The notes beneath the pieces were generated by a model. It saw only the letters and a list, made by a program, of their open reading frames with translations, was not told where the DNA came from and did not search any database. Shown in pieces: positions 51,185-61,300 of a stretch of DNA of 64,000 bases (position 1 is its first letter; each line of letters starts with the position of its first letter). The position numbers and the translations under genes are program-made. The stretch comes from Microglena sp. YARC. Lineage: Eukaryota; Chlorophyta; Chlorophyceae; Chlamydomonadales; Chlamydomonadaceae. Location of the stretch: assembly GCA_022414725.1 (NCBI GenBank), contig CM039464.1:53548268-53612267 (forward strand). Direction: 5' to 3'.

Positions 51185-51296
51185 AATATTGGACAGATTT
51201 TCAAGGATTTTTAGAAGATGCTGAATAATGCAAGCGAGCCACAGCTTCAGCAATCTTTAAGATTCCACGTGAAGTTGAGGACATAAGCGGAACTAC

Positions 51297-52376
51297 CGTA
51301 GGCGCCTGTAATGTTGGCGGTAAATTTGGCGGTCGGGGTACCGCCATGTTCCTGCAAGGTAGGCATGTAGGCCAAAACCGGTTCGAGCACAAACCGGATT
51401 AACCGCCAACGTTCAGGCGCGAGCAGCTGGACTACAGTGCAGTACACACTCAAACATACAGCCTCAGAGAGGGTCAAGCACCGGTATGTGGTCTTGCTAG
51501 TTCGCTTCTGCATATTGTCATAATTGATGGATTCTCCAAGGACGTTGGGCCATCGCTCCCTGTCCCCTCTTCAAGGTGGTGCTCCCCGCCCTATCCCACA
51601 ACAACGTCCCGGCCAATCTCTCATCTCTTCGTTTTTTAACAAGCTCGACCAGCTAAGAAGGGTGCTGCTGCTGCAGCTAGCAAGACCAAAGCAGTAGCAG
51701 CTAAGAAGGGGAGTGCTGGGGCAGCTAGCAAGACCAAAACAGTTGAGAGGTGTTCCGTTGCAGCCCCATCTGGGCAAGGAAAGAGGAAGAGGAAGGTTTC
51801 CCAGGCTTTCGAATCCTAGCGATGAAGGCACTGATGAAGTTGATGTCTCTGATGACGATTCACAGCCTGATGATGGGGGTTTTAGTGAGGATGCACAGCC
51901 TGATGATGACGGGTCGGCAGATGAGGATGCACAGCCTGATGAGGGGTTATCTGACGCATGGACTTGCGGGGATGAAGGGGATGGGTTGGCTAGCGAGGAT
52001 GATGGGGATGGGTTGGCTAGCGAGGGTGATAGGGATGCTGAAGGCGTAGTATAGCCTACCGGTACTACTACCAGCCTAGAGATTCCTTTTATGGCCCCTC
52101 CTATCTTGGTTGGGGAGTCCCTTTAGCCTATTCGGCCTACCCTTGGACTGTAATAATAACAACAACTGCTTATGGGGCATTGAATGTGTTTTAAAATGGA
52201 GCAGCCATGGCCAAGAATGTGTTTTAAAATGGAACCGCCAGTGCATGGCACTTGGGCCAATTTATGTTTCTCCCAAATTGTAAATTACCGCCCAAGTTCT
52301 GGCACAGAGTCATTTGGTGCAATTTCTTTTTGAAGCCGCCAACAATTAAAAGCGCCAACAATACAGGCGCCTACGG
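51297..52376. mobile_element. Candidate Tc1/mariner-type element, 1.08 kb
   Basis: Ends CCGTAGGCGCCTGTAATGTTGGCG and the reverse complement CGCCAACAATACAGGCGCCTACGG, flanked by TA on each side. The homologous uninterrupted site near 43128 (GCGGAACTGATCAG) supports insertion at this point. No transposase with DD(E/D) motifs seen. Interior holds a broken basic/acidic ORF and a LINE 3'-tail fragment (52095-52155). Confidence 0.65.
51640..52054 (+). pseudogene. Broken ORF: Lys/Ala-rich then Asp/Glu-rich
   Basis: One frame gives AKKGAAAAASKTKAVAAKKG, SKTKTVERCSV and GKRKRKVSQAFES, then stops near 51819. A second frame, entered by one frameshift, continues SNPSDEGTDEVDVSDDD and QPDD/DAQPD repeats to 52054. 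Composition of a nuclear basic region with acidic tail. Family unknown; cargo or C terminus of a transposon protein. Confidence 0.4.
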
Positions 52377-52541
52377 TATCAGTGATGACCTGATTTGAAC
52401 TATACTTGCGGCATTGTGTTGTTGGGTGCAATCTTCTGAACTAGGCCCCTGCTTCTAAAACTAAATGTGGGCCATCGTGGTTTGGCGGCCATTTGTTGTC
52501 GGCCTTATCATTCGCGCAGCAGGAAATGCAGCAGAATGAGC

Positions 52542-52616
52542 CCACCATTGTTTCCAATGTCTGCAGATGATACCATAATGTATGGTATCATCTGCAGACA
52601 TTGGAAACAATGGTGG
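52542..52616. repeat. Perfect 36-bp-arm hairpin with 3-base loop
   Basis: CCACCATTGTTTCCAATGTC...GATACCATA, ATG, then the exact reverse complement. In RNA it would be a near-perfect 36-bp duplex. Confidence 0.95.
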
Positions 52617-52719
52617 TTTCATTCATGGCATTCGCTCCTTACGCCTCCTACGCTCCCATGTCTCACCAACTCGCCCCAAGCCCCGACGAGGCCATTGTGG
52701 GCCATAATGGCCTCGTCAG

Positions 52720-52915
52720 CAGGGTACTTCAAATGGCCAAATTGGCCAGCGCTTTAGCGCACTTGAAAACAAAAAAAACTGCGCTTTGTAGTGCAAAAAG
52801 CGCAAAAATTGCTTGCTGCGCCCACAGGGGGTTGCAAAAGACTGTGCTTAAAGCGCAGAGGGGGTCAAAAAGTCAGCGCTCAAAAGCCCTAAAGCGCGCG
52901 CTTTGAATTACCCTG
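52720..52915 (+). mobile_element. hAT-like MITE, copy C
   Basis: CAGGGTACTTCAAATGG...CTTTGAATTACCCTG, 196 bp, TSD CTCGTCAG perfect on both sides (52712-52719 and 52916-52923). Opposite orientation to copies A and B. Sits at the tip of another inverted repeat (CGCCCCAAGCCCCGACGAG before, GGCTTGGGGCG after). Confidence 0.93.
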
Positions 52916-53085
52916 CTCGTCAGGGCTTGGGGCGAGTTGGTGAGACGAGGGAGCGTAGGAGGCATAAGCAGCGAATATACTTCGGGCAGCTTGAAACGGT
53001 TACGAGGCTCAAAATATACCGTAAGTGTGAAGGGGAAATAGTTTTGGGCAGCAAACATGCCATCCAAATGGTATCGTAAATTTAT

Positions 53086-53714
53086 TCTACTCCTTTAATG
53101 GGGGTTGAAGCTGGTGACGGGGGGGGGGGGGGGGGGGTAGCTAGGGCCAGATCACGTTGGCATGTCTGTAAGCCGGTTTTCCCCACCCGTGTCGGCTATT
53201 TTCCCAGCAGATCGTCAGTTGACAACCTCGTGGTGAAGTGTCGCAAAACATCTCACTGACGCCGATGTGTGTGGGGCAAAACGTCCAAATATTGGCCTCC
53301 AAATTGCTAAAACAAGTTCTATGCAGAGTCGCCTGCGACGCTAAAAAATGGTGGAGAGTGATCGCGAGGGAGCGACAGGCGGCAACGGAAGCGAGTTAGT
53401 TACGAGACCGTTGGCTGACGTGTCAGGATTCAGCGCGGGCAGACGGATGGATGGATGGTCGGTCGGTCGGACGGACAAATGGGTAAACATGGGGGCTCCC
53501 GCCCCCTTGAAGAGGGGGCTCCGCCAAAAATAAATTCCAGACAGTGTAAAAACAATGTCCTATCCTTCATGCCTAATTAATTTGGGTCCAATCGGAAAAA
53601 TTAATTTCGTCACTGAACAGCACTTCGTGAATGTCTGGGTTGTGGTGACCATTTTAAGCAGTGCTGGAATCTTGAGGCTTAGCCTAGTGGCTGGCTGTAA
53701 TAGTTAATTACGCT
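53086..53714. other. No gene; G-run and hairpin-tail copy
   Basis: G-run at 53119-53137; GGATGGATGG/GGTCGGTCGG simple sequence at 53443-53475; hairpin plus TCCGCCAAAAAT at 53501-53535. Nothing else recognised. Confidence 0.45.
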
Positions 53715-54180
53715 CAAATCAAGTCATCATTCAAGGGACGCCTCATGGACTGATACATCGTTCGTGTGATCTTGTCTTTTCACATGCGTCCATCATGACA
53801 GTTGTCTGATCACAGATTCGCCGATCCAACTGACCCCAGAGTTATGGGAGCTATCGATTATGACTGCAGTTGGGAATAGTAAGATCTTTTTGGAAGAATC
53901 GTACGATATTGTGTACCGCTTTTCATTGGAAATCAGTATGCGACCAAGGGATATTATGGGCAATAGCAGTACAACGTCGATGCAGAAGAATTCAGGTCAG
54001 ATGAACCAATATTGACAAAGATAGAAAAATATAGTAATATAGTGCTATTTTATTGTATGTATGTATGTTTCGGTCCAGGGGTAGGCCAAATAGGCTGTAA
54101 TTGTATAAAATATCGCCCTATATCGGATAATATAATCTGGTGAAGATAGGCCAGGAGGCAGGCGGATGCTGCCTTATGGG
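53715..54180 (+). repeat. Dispersed repeat, partner of 31830-32500
   Basis: See 31830-32500. Contains an inverted LINE-tail fragment (GGTCCAGGGGTAGGCCAAATAGG, 54073-54096) not present in the partner. Confidence 0.7.
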
Positions 54181-54664
54181 CTGCAGCCATGTAACCAAGT
54201 TCAAGTTACATGTAGGCCTCTTGGTGGGCTTCGTTTGATTTTTAGTTTGTGTTGGTTGGCCCTTGACAGCAGACCTATGCATTGGTAACTCTCGAAATGG
54301 TCAAAAATTGGTTGCCAAAGAGGTTGGTGGTTAGAATGCCTATATGAACAGTTGGTACTCCGCCCATAAATGGTCGACAAGTGGTTGGGATTCCTGTAAA
54401 TGCTGTTCAATCGGGGATGGAAATCATGTTTCCGAGACCGCGAAACCATCACTGCACCATTCTGTACCCACTCTGTACAGCCTCCTAGTGCACTTGCGCA
54501 CATGTGCACACTCTTCGCTATCACCGCCGAATCGATCGTTAATTTGCCAAAGCTGAATAAATGCCAACTCACGCCATACTGCCCCGTCCTGAGTCCAACT
54601 CATGCCCCTCCCCTTGTTCGTTCCGTCTTGCGACCTGACCCTGCTCCTTCACACGTCATGCGTA

Positions 54665-55395
54665 GGGTTGGGCCGACGTATGGACGTATACTCATACGTT
54701 TATAAGCTCATACGTTTTATACTCCGTATATTTTTTTCTCAAAACGTATGAGTATAAACGTATAAAAACGTATGAGTTGTACTTCGAAAAGTACAGCATG
54801 CATCCCGCCCGGCACCCTAACTTCCTTAGTTTTCATTCAATTTATCATTTAAATAGCTTGTCTGAAAGTTATTGACCCTTCTATCACAATATGCAATAAC
54901 ATTAACCTTTCACACATATCATTTTGTTTTAATGTGGCCTTCAGTTTGATTTGCATAGCCAGGATGGCACACATATCAGAGCGCCACCTAGCCTTCCATT
55001 CCACAAGCTGTGCTCCTACGTGGGCTTGAAGGATTGGTGGTTCAAGCCTAGTGCAATGTGAACATGGACAATATTGCAATATAGTTATATACTCATATTA
55101 CTATATTATTGACATTGAATGGCTCCCTTAGATTTGTGCCGCGCTTCCTGCTCGACGCGCTTTCTGGTAGTGATTTATTTTCTGAGATTTGGACAACCTA
55201 AACTTACCAGATTTTATTTTGAGAGTTCATACGTGATGCCTATGTAATTAGCAACGTGGCAATACCTTCAAACCCATGTAAAAGTCTTTCCCCAAGAAAT
55301 GCAACAATTTCTCAGATGTTTTCATACGTTTATATGCATACGTTTATACGTTCATATGTTTATACGGCATTTAAAATGAAAATATACGTTTGCTT
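54665..55395. repeat. Region bounded by ATACGTTTATAC-rich inverted blocks
   Basis: 54670-54785 and 55318-55392 are packed with CATACGTTTATA and its complement TATAAACGTATG. The 530 bases between show no coding signal. This may be a fold-back element; edges and TSD are not clear. Confidence 0.45.
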
Positions 55396-55554
55396 TCCAA
55401 CCTGCCCTTGTCCTGTTTAAGCGACTTGCCCTTGTCCCGTCCTGCGACCTACGCTTGTTCCGTCCTGCGACCTGCCCTTGTCCCCCTGTGGCAAGGAAGC
55501 CAATTTAACAATTTTCAGACTTTGAATTGGTATCCTGCCATTCATTCAATACGG

Positions 55555-55750
55555 GCTACAATTATATTGTAGAATTAAATGATCATTGTAGCATGAACTT
55601 AGGGCCCCCGTCAGTAGAACGATTGTTTGGGGTTTAGTTCATCAATACTTTTTTCTTCTTAAGCCCTTCCTATCACGGTTGGGCAAGTCCCTTTAGCCTA
55701 TTTGGCCTGCCCCTGGACTGTAACATACATATATACATACATACGGGCTA
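55555..55750 (+). mobile_element. LINE 3' UTR-only insertion
   Basis: AATTATATTGTAGAATTAAATGATC through GGTTGGGCAAGTCCCTTTAGCC to CTGTAACATACAT and a (ACAT)n tail, nearly identical to 34995-35178. Typical 5'-truncated LINE copy. Confidence 0.82.
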
Positions 55751-55817
55751 AAGATGCAACCAATGTACAACACCTCTTGGGCCGACCACCGCACGGGCCC
55801 TACTAGGGCACCCGACT

Positions 55818-55926
55818 ATTTTCTCTGGTTCCACTCAATATTATGGGTTTTTGTTGAGGGAACGTAACAAATGAGCTAATTTCCTTTTTCTTTTCTTTTC
55901 ACCCTCCCGCAGTAGGCTAGGGGTGC
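55818..55926 (+). repeat. Inverted-repeat element, left arm, first part
   Basis: TTTTCTCTGGTTCCACTCAA..TTATGGG to CCCTCCCGCAGTAGGC matches the reverse complement of 63353-63245. The arm is interrupted here by the Copia element and resumes at 62747. Confidence 0.8.
55922..55926. repeat. Target site duplication GGTGC (left)
   Basis: Identical to 62742-62746. Confidence 0.93.
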
Positions 55927-56245
55927 TATCAGCATGAATAGCGGTGCTCTCACTTGTTTTATGTCTTGGTGACTCCTTGTGTACTCCCTTAGAACTATCG
56001 ATTCTGACAGTACTGTGACAGCTTCCCGTAGTGACAGCTTCCTGTGGACTGCGTCACCGGTTCTCCTGACACGGACTGTATAGCCTGTACCCTTATTAGG
56101 GTACAAGCTGCCGCTCCTTCCTCCACTGGTGCCCCTTGATGGGTCTCCTGTGCTTGTAACGTTATTCTCGTCTCCGTGTATAGATTGGCGCGTCTGCTTC
56201 ACGCAAGCATCTCTGTCCACTCTCTGGAGTGTATTCAAGCTGATA
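55927..56245 (+). mobile_element. 5' LTR of Copia element
   Basis: 319 bp, TATCAGC...GCTGATA (7-bp inverted ends instead of TG...CA). Same length as the 3' LTR, about eight differences by eye, roughly 97.5% identity, so an insertion that is not brand new. An internal GTGACAGCTTCC is doubled. No clear tRNA primer site could be assigned just downstream (GGTTACTGGGCTCCTC). Confidence 0.95.
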
Positions 56246-56280
56246 GGTTACTGGGCTCCTCATATTACCACTGCTTTTCA

Positions 56281-58398
56281 ATGCTACTTCCTAGAGGGCC
56301 TCCCGCCGGCTTTGAGAAACTCCATGAGTCAAATGGTCTTTCTTGGTCGCGCGGGATTCGCAGCGTCATCATCAGCAATGGCTGCGACCGAGTCCTTCCA
56401 ACGGAGGACCCGGTTTCTCTTAATGATTGGCTAGATGTTTGTGCGCCAGCGGCCTCTGCTAACGGTCATGAGGATCCTTCCGCCATCGTGGAAGTAACCC
56501 CCCCCAATCAATTCTCCAACTTTGCGGTTCCTTCGCCTACTGTCCGACGCCTCTCTCCTGAGGTTGAGGATGTTCTGATGCGTCTCTGTTGTGTCTCCAC
56601 TCAGATTATCCAGTACGCCATGGCACCTCCGCCTCCAGCTGCCCGATTCAGCGATGATGACAGTGTTACTGATGATGATGATGATCTGCAGAGTGCTACG
56701 AGTGGTGACTTCGGTGGAGGCACTCCGTCCACTGCTACTCGTGTGTTTCACACTGCCACCGTCTCACCGGTGTATGAACCGTCATCGGCACCTGCGCTTG
56801 AGCCTTTCCCTGCGTATAAGCCTGAGCCCTCTTCTGCGCCTCTGCTTGCGTCACTTCCACCGGTCCACCCGGAGGTGGCCAAGCCGTCTCTGCTGACTAG
56901 GTCTGCGTCTTTCACCATGCCTATGGAGCGTGGTCTCCTTGGCTACAACACTCGTTCTCGAGAAGCTGCTGCTACGGCTGGACGCTCATCCTCTGCTGGC
57001 ACTTCTCAGGAGCCCCCTCCGCCTCCGCCGGTGGAGATGCCTCCTGCTCCTGGCCCTCTGCCTCCTGACCGTCCTTCGCTGTCATGCGATTCTTGGGAGC
57101 ATCTGCTTACTGGAGGACCTCCTCTGCTCCTGCAGCTGCAGGACTGTCGTCGGATCCGCCAGGAGCACTCTGATGGAGAATCCTTGAATCGCACTCTGTA
57201 CGGTAGGATGGATATGGAGGCCACTCGGGCCAATTGTGATAGCAAGGGTCGCACTCTTCGCGTAATGGCATTCTCTGAGCTAGGTAGGCAGTGCAGGGAA
57301 TTTCTAGGACAGGTTAAGCAGGGGATTCGGTACCCTGCTGCGAATGGTGTGACCTTTGGGGGCATTGGGCGTAGGAACAATGACCTGCGGGGTTACCAGT
57401 TTGTCAAGGTGCCTCAACCTTTCTGTCCTGTTCGACCTGACTTCGAGCTAGTATTGAGTGTTGCGCGGTCCCTGTCGGCAATCAGGAACTTAGATGACCA
57501 GCGTGCATATGACGCTGGTCTTGCTGCTGAGTATTTCCTAGGGATTCGTGATTTGTTGGCCCCTAGGACCTCTGCCCCTGCTGCTGGGACTTCGGCTTCT
57601 CATGGTGAGTCTCGTGTAGATCCTGCACTGTCAGGATTCAGTGCACTGCCCCTGCCTCGTCAGGAGTTCATGAGCATGATGCTCGCCAACATGACGGATG
57701 AGTTTGTCAAGGTATACCAGGACGTTGCTACGCCTCGGGATATCTTGTTGCATATCCGGAGGCAGCAGTCTGATGCCCTTGCCTCTCGTGTCCCTCTCTT
57801 GATGAAAGAGTATCTTGATTCTGTCATGAGCCCTCATGAGCAGGTTGACGTTTTCTTTCGTCGAGTTTTCGGTCTGTGCACTGACCTCCGCAGTGCTGGG
57901 TCTCCACAGACTCAGCGTCACGCCATGGGCATCATAGTACAAGGTGCGAGTCTGCCCCGTTACGAATCGCTGCGGATTAAGTATGGTATCTTGCTGTACA
58001 ACCAGCAGCCTGTTGAGTACTGGTCCTGTCTAGAGGACTATAGGACGCTAGATATTCTTAACATAGCGCTCCCCAGGAATGACGCCAGGCATCCTGGTTG
58101 GTCCCGAAACTCTCCCCAGTCCCCTGCCAATGCTGCACTACCGCGGAGGCAGGGAACTGGTTCTCAGGGTTCCGGGTCTACCAAGAGGCGCCTGGAGTGT
58201 ACCTGGGGACCTTGCCCTCATAAGGAGGGTCACTCGGAGGAACGGTGCTGGACAAAGTACCCGCATCTGAAAAGGGGCAAGGATGGTGCATCGCGTCCTG
58301 GACCGATGCCTGTCAACTTGGCCCTTCCGGCTGTGCTTACTCCCAGGCAACTGTCCTCCTTGCAGGCTCAGATTGATGGGTTTGCTATGCAGAAGTAG
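56281..58398 (+). CDS. Copia gag
   Basis: Start taken at the first Met after the LTR; the same frame is also open from an ATG at 56176 inside the LTR. N-terminal third is Pro/Ser/Asp-rich. Residues from about 57600 on form the retrotransposon capsid-like region (FMSMMLANMTDEFVKVY, EYLDSVMSPHEQVDVFF). Near the C terminus a zinc-knuckle variant CTWGPCPHKEGHSEERCW (C-x4-C-x5-H-x4-C) followed by TKYPHL is typical of Copia nucleocapsid. The frame ends at TAG 58396-58398, and pol continues in the same frame immediately after. Confidence 0.88.
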   Translation: MLLPRGPPAGFEKLHESNGLSWSRGIRSVIISNGCDRVLPTEDPVSLNDWLDVCAPAASANGHEDPSAIVEVTPPNQFSNFAVPSPTVRRLSPEVEDVLMRLCCVSTQIIQYAMAPPPPAARFSDDDSVTDDDDDLQSATSGDFGGGTPSTATRVFHTATVSPVYEPSSAPALEPFPAYKPEPSSAPLLASLPPVHPEVAKPSLLTRSASFTMPMERGLLGYNTRSREAAATAGRSSSAGTSQEPPPPPPVEMPPAPGPLPPDRPSLSCDSWEHLLTGGPPLLLQLQDCRRIRQEHSDGESLNRTLYGRMDMEATRANCDSKGRTLRVMAFSELGRQCREFLGQVKQGIRYPAANGVTFGGIGRRNNDLRGYQFVKVPQPFCPVRPDFELVLSVARSLSAIRNLDDQRAYDAGLAAEYFLGIRDLLAPRTSAPAAGTSASHGESRVDPALSGFSALPLPRQEFMSMMLANMTDEFVKVYQDVATPRDILLHIRRQQSDALASRVPLLMKEYLDSVMSPHEQVDVFFRRVFGLCTDLRSAGSPQTQRHAMGIIVQGASLPRYESLRIKYGILLYNQQPVEYWSCLEDYRTLDILNIALPRNDARHPGWSRNSPQSPANAALPRRQGTGSQGSGSTKRRLECTWGPCPHKEGHSEERCWTKYPHLKRGKDGASRPGPMPVNLALPAVLTPRQLSSLQAQIDGFAMQK

Positions 58399-61300
58399 GA
58401 GGTAAGCTCTGTTCTTTTCTCTTGCACTTCGAAACTCTCTAACGTCTGTAGCCCAAGCCTGTCTGCGGGTGTCTGGCATGTTGATTCTGGAGCTGGAATG
58501 TCTATCACAGGTGATCTCTCCTTGTTCACTGTGTATAATGCTTCCAGAAATGGACCATCAGTTAAATTTGGTGATGGGGTGATTCAGAGGTCAGTGGGTG
58601 CAGGGTCCATTGTGTTATGTAGTGATTGGTTACCAACACCAATCACTCTAACAAATGTACTCTACATACCCCACTGTCCTGTGAATCTCCTGTCGGTAAA
58701 TGCTGTGGCTCACTCTCATCACTGCCAGGTTTCTTTTGATAGTCTTATTTGCACTGCCACTCAGAACTCTCGTGTGCTCTGGTCTTTTCCTGCCTCCAGT
58801 GATGGTGTCTACAAGTTTACCTGTAGTCCATGTGTCAAACCCAATGGCCGTCTGTTTAGTGCAAACCATTACCCAGTTTTTGCTCTTGATGTTGATGAGG
58901 ATGGTGGAGTTGTTGTTCCTACCACCCCTGAGTGGCTGTGTCATAGGCGGCTGGGTCACCCTGGCTATGATGCCATGCACAAGCTTGTCAGGGATGGTCT
59001 GGTTCACAACTTACCCCTCACACTCAAACAAGTGCAGAAACTGTCTAAGATCCCATGTGATGCTTGTCAGAAGGCAATGGCAAAACGTATCCCTTTTCCT
59101 AAGGCAAGCAAAACTAAGATCAATGCACCTCTCCAACGTCTTCACTTGGACATCATGGGGCCAGTTCATATCAGGGGTTTGCGTGGGGAGTTTTACATCA
59201 TGTGTCTCACAGACCAATACTCTGGCTATGCTGAGGTATTGTGCTTGAGAACCAGGGGTGAAGCTCCCTTAGCAGTTCAAACTATCATCCTCAGATGGAT
59301 GAATCAGCTACATGGGTTTGCTTTCAAATGTCTGAGATCTGACAGAGCTAAGGAATTTATAGTGGAGTGGTTCGAGCTTTGGTTGAAATCGATAGGAGCT
59401 GTGCATGAATTATCTATGGCATACACTGCTCAGCAGAATGCAACTGTGGAGAGGTACAATGGGGTCTTGCAGAACATAGCTAGGAGTATTCACTTAGAGT
59501 CTAAACTAGCTAAGTCTTTTTGGCCCTATGCCTTCCTAGCTGCTTGTTACCTACGAAATCGGCTGCCCAATCAGGGTGACAAGACTCCTTATGAGCTGTT
59601 CTTCGGGGTTATGCCTGATGTGTCGTTGTTGCGTGTGTTTGGTTGCCCTTGCTATGTTACATTAGTAAATGGGAAGAAGCGCAACAAGCTGGACGAAAGG
59701 GCGTTATCTGGTAGACTGGTTGGGTATTCTCTGGTGAGCAAGGGTTATTTTGTTTGGGTTCCTAAGTTGCGCCAGGTAGTAGAGAGTCGTGATGTGCTCT
59801 TCTATGAACAGTTCAGCTATAACTGTATACCTGGGCTATCTCCCTATGATGGATCCCGGTATTTTTCTCGCACCCCTGCCGCTATCAACGGACAAGTGCT
59901 TGATACTACTGACAAAGTCCTAGACCCTTTACCGAACCCGATTGTTGACCGCTGTACTGGTCATGGGATGAATTTGCGTCCCAGCAGGTCAGGGACTGAT
60001 GGTGCTGTATTGCGTGTGAGGGTACTGGGCGGGGGAGATTCTGATGTTCCTTCAAGCTCTAATTTTCCCGAATCTCAGGGGGTCGCCAGGCCTACCTCTG
60101 CGTCTAGTTCCGTCGGTGAAGCTTTAGGATTTGGACAGCCTTCGGTCATAGTGGAGCCTGTCACAGGTCCGCTGCCTACACGTCGCCACCCCCCGTCCAC
60201 CTGTTCGGATGGCTCGCAGGGGTTGTTGATCACTTCGCCTCCTGCTGTCTCTGGTGGTTTATACCGGACAAGGCATTGCGACAATGTAGCCGTCACCGAG
60301 AGTGTGAGCGATGATCTTGAACACTGGTCCGGCTCTGATACTGCGTATGGCTGGGGTGTGCCAGTCGACCCAGGGTTCAGTGAAATAGAGGCAAAGAATG
60401 CCGGCCCTGTTCAACCAGGCATTAGTGCTGCGCTGGGGGCTTTACTACCGGTTACTGCTGATACCCGTGCTGCTCATGTACAAGTACACTGCTTGTACGT
60501 GGGAGCATACATTTCTACCTCCACTGAACTAACCTATAAAGCTGCCATGCTTCCTTCCAACCCTGACAGGGATCAGTGGCTGCTTGCTATGAAGGATGAG
60601 ATGGCATCCTTGCATGCCCACGGTACTTGGGCACTCACTCCCCACCCTTATAAGCAGAAGATCCTGTCTGGCAGGTGGTTATTTGTGAAGAAGATTGGGG
60701 TTGATGGTTCTGTGCGCTTTAAGGCACGTTTTGTAGTGAGGGGTTTTCTCCAGCGTCCTGGGCTGGATTTTCATGATGTATATGCCCCCGTCTCCTCTAA
60801 AGCAGGTCTGAGGGTACTCCTAGCTGCCATCACTCATAAAAAGATGTTTGTTCGGCAGCTGGATATCAAGACTGCATTTCTGAATGCTAAGTTGGAACCT
60901 GGCCTGGACTTGTACTGCCACCAGCCTGAGGGCTTCAAGGTACTTGGCCCTAACGGTGTTCCCCTTGTGTGCAAACTGACCAAGTCCCTTTATGGTTTGA
61001 AGCAGGCACCCAGGGCTTGGAGCATGGATGTCAAGCGGGTTTTGGTTGCACATGGGTTTACTATGTGCAAGGCAGAACCTGCTCTGTATTTTAGGAGGGA
61101 TCCTTTTGGTGGGTGGAGCTATGTCCTGACCTATGTTGATGATTTCATCTGTGCTTTTAGTGATCTGGCTTTGTATGCCTTACTGATCAAGAAAATGGAG
61201 GCTGCTGGCTGGGAGGTCAAGGAGATGGGTGTACCGGTTCAGTTCCTCTCATTGGACATGGACTTTACCCTTGACTCTGAGGGCAGGTGTGTTAAGGTCA

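Larger units (their letters stand above)
51185..53085. repeat. Single-arm copy of the palindrome-centre repeat, with nested insertions
   Basis: Direct-order match to 43000-43470: CAGATTTTCAAGGATTTTTAG..., GAGGACATAAGCGGAAC, [insertion 51297-52376], GATGACCTGATTTGA, CCTGCTTCTAA, CCACCATTGTTT, a local hairpin, [MITE copy C], GGCTTGGGGCGAG...GGAGCGTAGG and TACGAGGCTCAAAAT. Confidence 0.7.

Noticed and set aside
51185..53085. Complete second fold-back like 42912-44165
   Set aside because: On inspection only one arm is present, in direct order; the local symmetry is the 36-bp hairpin and the CCCCAAGCCCC inverted pair.
55876..56238. Minus-strand ORF in the 5' LTR, repeated at 62411-62734
   Set aside because: It occurs twice only because LTRs are repeated; no motif, antisense to the element.
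56246..56275. Initiator tRNA-Met primer binding site after the 5' LTR
   Set aside because: GGTTACTGGGCTCCTCATATT shares a few bases with the tRNA itself rather than its complement; no convincing pairing to a tRNA 3' end or anticodon arm.
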